DNA of 32,713 nt from NCBI GenBank assembly GCA_021737615.1, contig JAIPDR010000019.1, forward strand, positions 1 to 32,713, read 5' to 3'. Numbering within the stretch: position 1 is the first letter of the stretch; every line of letters starts with the position of its first letter. Under the pieces are notes generated by a model. It saw only the letters and a list, made by a program, of their open reading frames with translations, was not told the DNA's origin and made no database searches. A program made the translations under genes and the position numbers. Below, piece after piece: positions 32,286-32,713 of the stretch. This DNA comes from Desulfohalobiaceae bacterium. GTDB taxonomy: Bacteria; Desulfobacterota; Desulfovibrionia; Desulfovibrionales; Desulfothermaceae.

Positions 32286-32713
32286 TTAAGATCGTTGATT
32301 TTGTGGTGTGTTTCGTAACTCTCGGGTGGCTTTTTCGTCAACCTCCAGGGTCTCGGGATTTAGGACCACCCTGTAGTCCTCTCTGGCCTGTTGGAGGCTG
32401 ACGTATTCCTGTTTCACATCGCGGGCCACCATTTCCGGATCTCTGGTGAAGGGGGCACCGTATCCGCCCCCTCCGGGGGCGTCCATGGTGATTCGATCTC
32501 CAGGGGCCAGCCGGCTCAGGCCATAGGGGTTGCCCGGTGTTTCATTGACCAGGAACCTGGCCAGGGAACCACTCCCGCCGCCGAATAAGCCCCGGGGGGG
32601 ATATTTATAGCGTCCGGACTGGATCCCCAGGTTGACCGGGGACAGGGGACCGTAAGCATCATCAGGGATATTGAATACCACCCTCCGGCCCAGGCCGCCC
32701 CGCGTCCGGCCGG
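32286..32713 (-). CDS. Hydantoinase B/oxoprolinase-family subunit, C-terminal part (runs off window)
   Basis: The reading frame is open to the window edge, leaving about 141 residues of the C-terminus. It shows the glycine-rich GRTRGGLGRRVVF segment, then LGIQSGRYKYPPRGLFGGG, the family motif ITMDAPGGGGYGAPFTRDPE, and the end region KQEYVSLQQAREDYRVVL with NPETLEVDEKATRELR. This family includes N-methylhydantoinase B, 5-oxoprolinase beta parts and acetone/acetophenone carboxylase subunits, which are ATP-dependent and normally paired with a HyuA-type subunit. The gene's start and partner lie outside the window, so the substrate is unknown. It is probably upstream in the same operon as the dehydrogenase/hydratase fusion. 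Confidence 0.85.
   Translation of the reverse strand, partial: GRTRGGLGRRVVFNIPDDAYGPLSPVNLGIQSGRYKYPPRGLFGGGSGSLARFLVNETPGNPYGLSRLAPGDRITMDAPGGGGYGAPFTRDPEMVARDVKQEYVSLQQAREDYRVVLNPETLEVDEKATRELRNTPQNQRS

Overview
The window reads as a GC-rich chromosomal segment of a Gram-negative bacterium. Osmoregulated periplasmic glucan genes (opgG, opgH), a periplasmic binding protein with a Sec signal, and acyl-CoA and ferredoxin-type genes point to a proteobacterial or Thermodesulfobacteriota (former Deltaproteobacteria) host. This placement is inference; no rRNA or phylogenetic marker is present. No tRNA, rRNA, CRISPR array, prophage or insertion sequence was recognised.

Layout. 1-447 is non-coding, with simple-word repeats. 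448-3241 holds ornithine aminotransferase (rocD, minus), a RarD/EamA permease (plus) and a dodecin (plus) with a clear terminator. 3250-17055 is a compact run of ten minus-strand genes. In transcription order they are: a B12-domain radical SAM protein, a secreted formylglycine-generating-enzyme-like protein, a giant nucleotide-translocase-like/HEAT/cyclic-nucleotide-binding fusion, a glutathione-synthetase-like ATP-grasp enzyme, a complete oligopeptide-type ABC importer (binding protein, two permeases, two ATPases), and a ROK-family kinase. Several neighbours overlap by 1-4 bases, so this is probably one operon or a few nested ones.

A 422-bp divergent control region (17056-17477) separates that run from a plus-strand glucan cluster. 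The cluster holds an unrecognised secreted protein, OpgG, a 150-aa protein, OpgH lacking the usual cytoplasmic N-terminus, and directly abutting it a decayed alpha-glucan phosphorylase with two frameshifts and a large internal deletion. My reading is that the 150-aa protein may be the detached OpgH N-terminal region.

23887-32713 carries housekeeping and metabolic genes: a GNAT acetyltransferase, a DEAD-box RNA helicase with a long leader and a strong terminator, exonuclease III, a DUF362/ferredoxin protein, an AEC-family transporter coupled to a methylmalonyl-CoA-epimerase-like VOC protein, a 3-hydroxyacyl-CoA dehydrogenase/enoyl-CoA hydratase fusion, and the C-terminal end of a hydantoinase B/oxoprolinase-family subunit running off the window. 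Two long near-perfect palindromes (28327-28381 and 32231-32278) lie at gene boundaries in this part.

Intergenic regions share a composite repeat style: runs of short degenerate words next to a small GC-rich hairpin core. It occurs near 38-136, 20834-20969, 29710 and 30135-30198.
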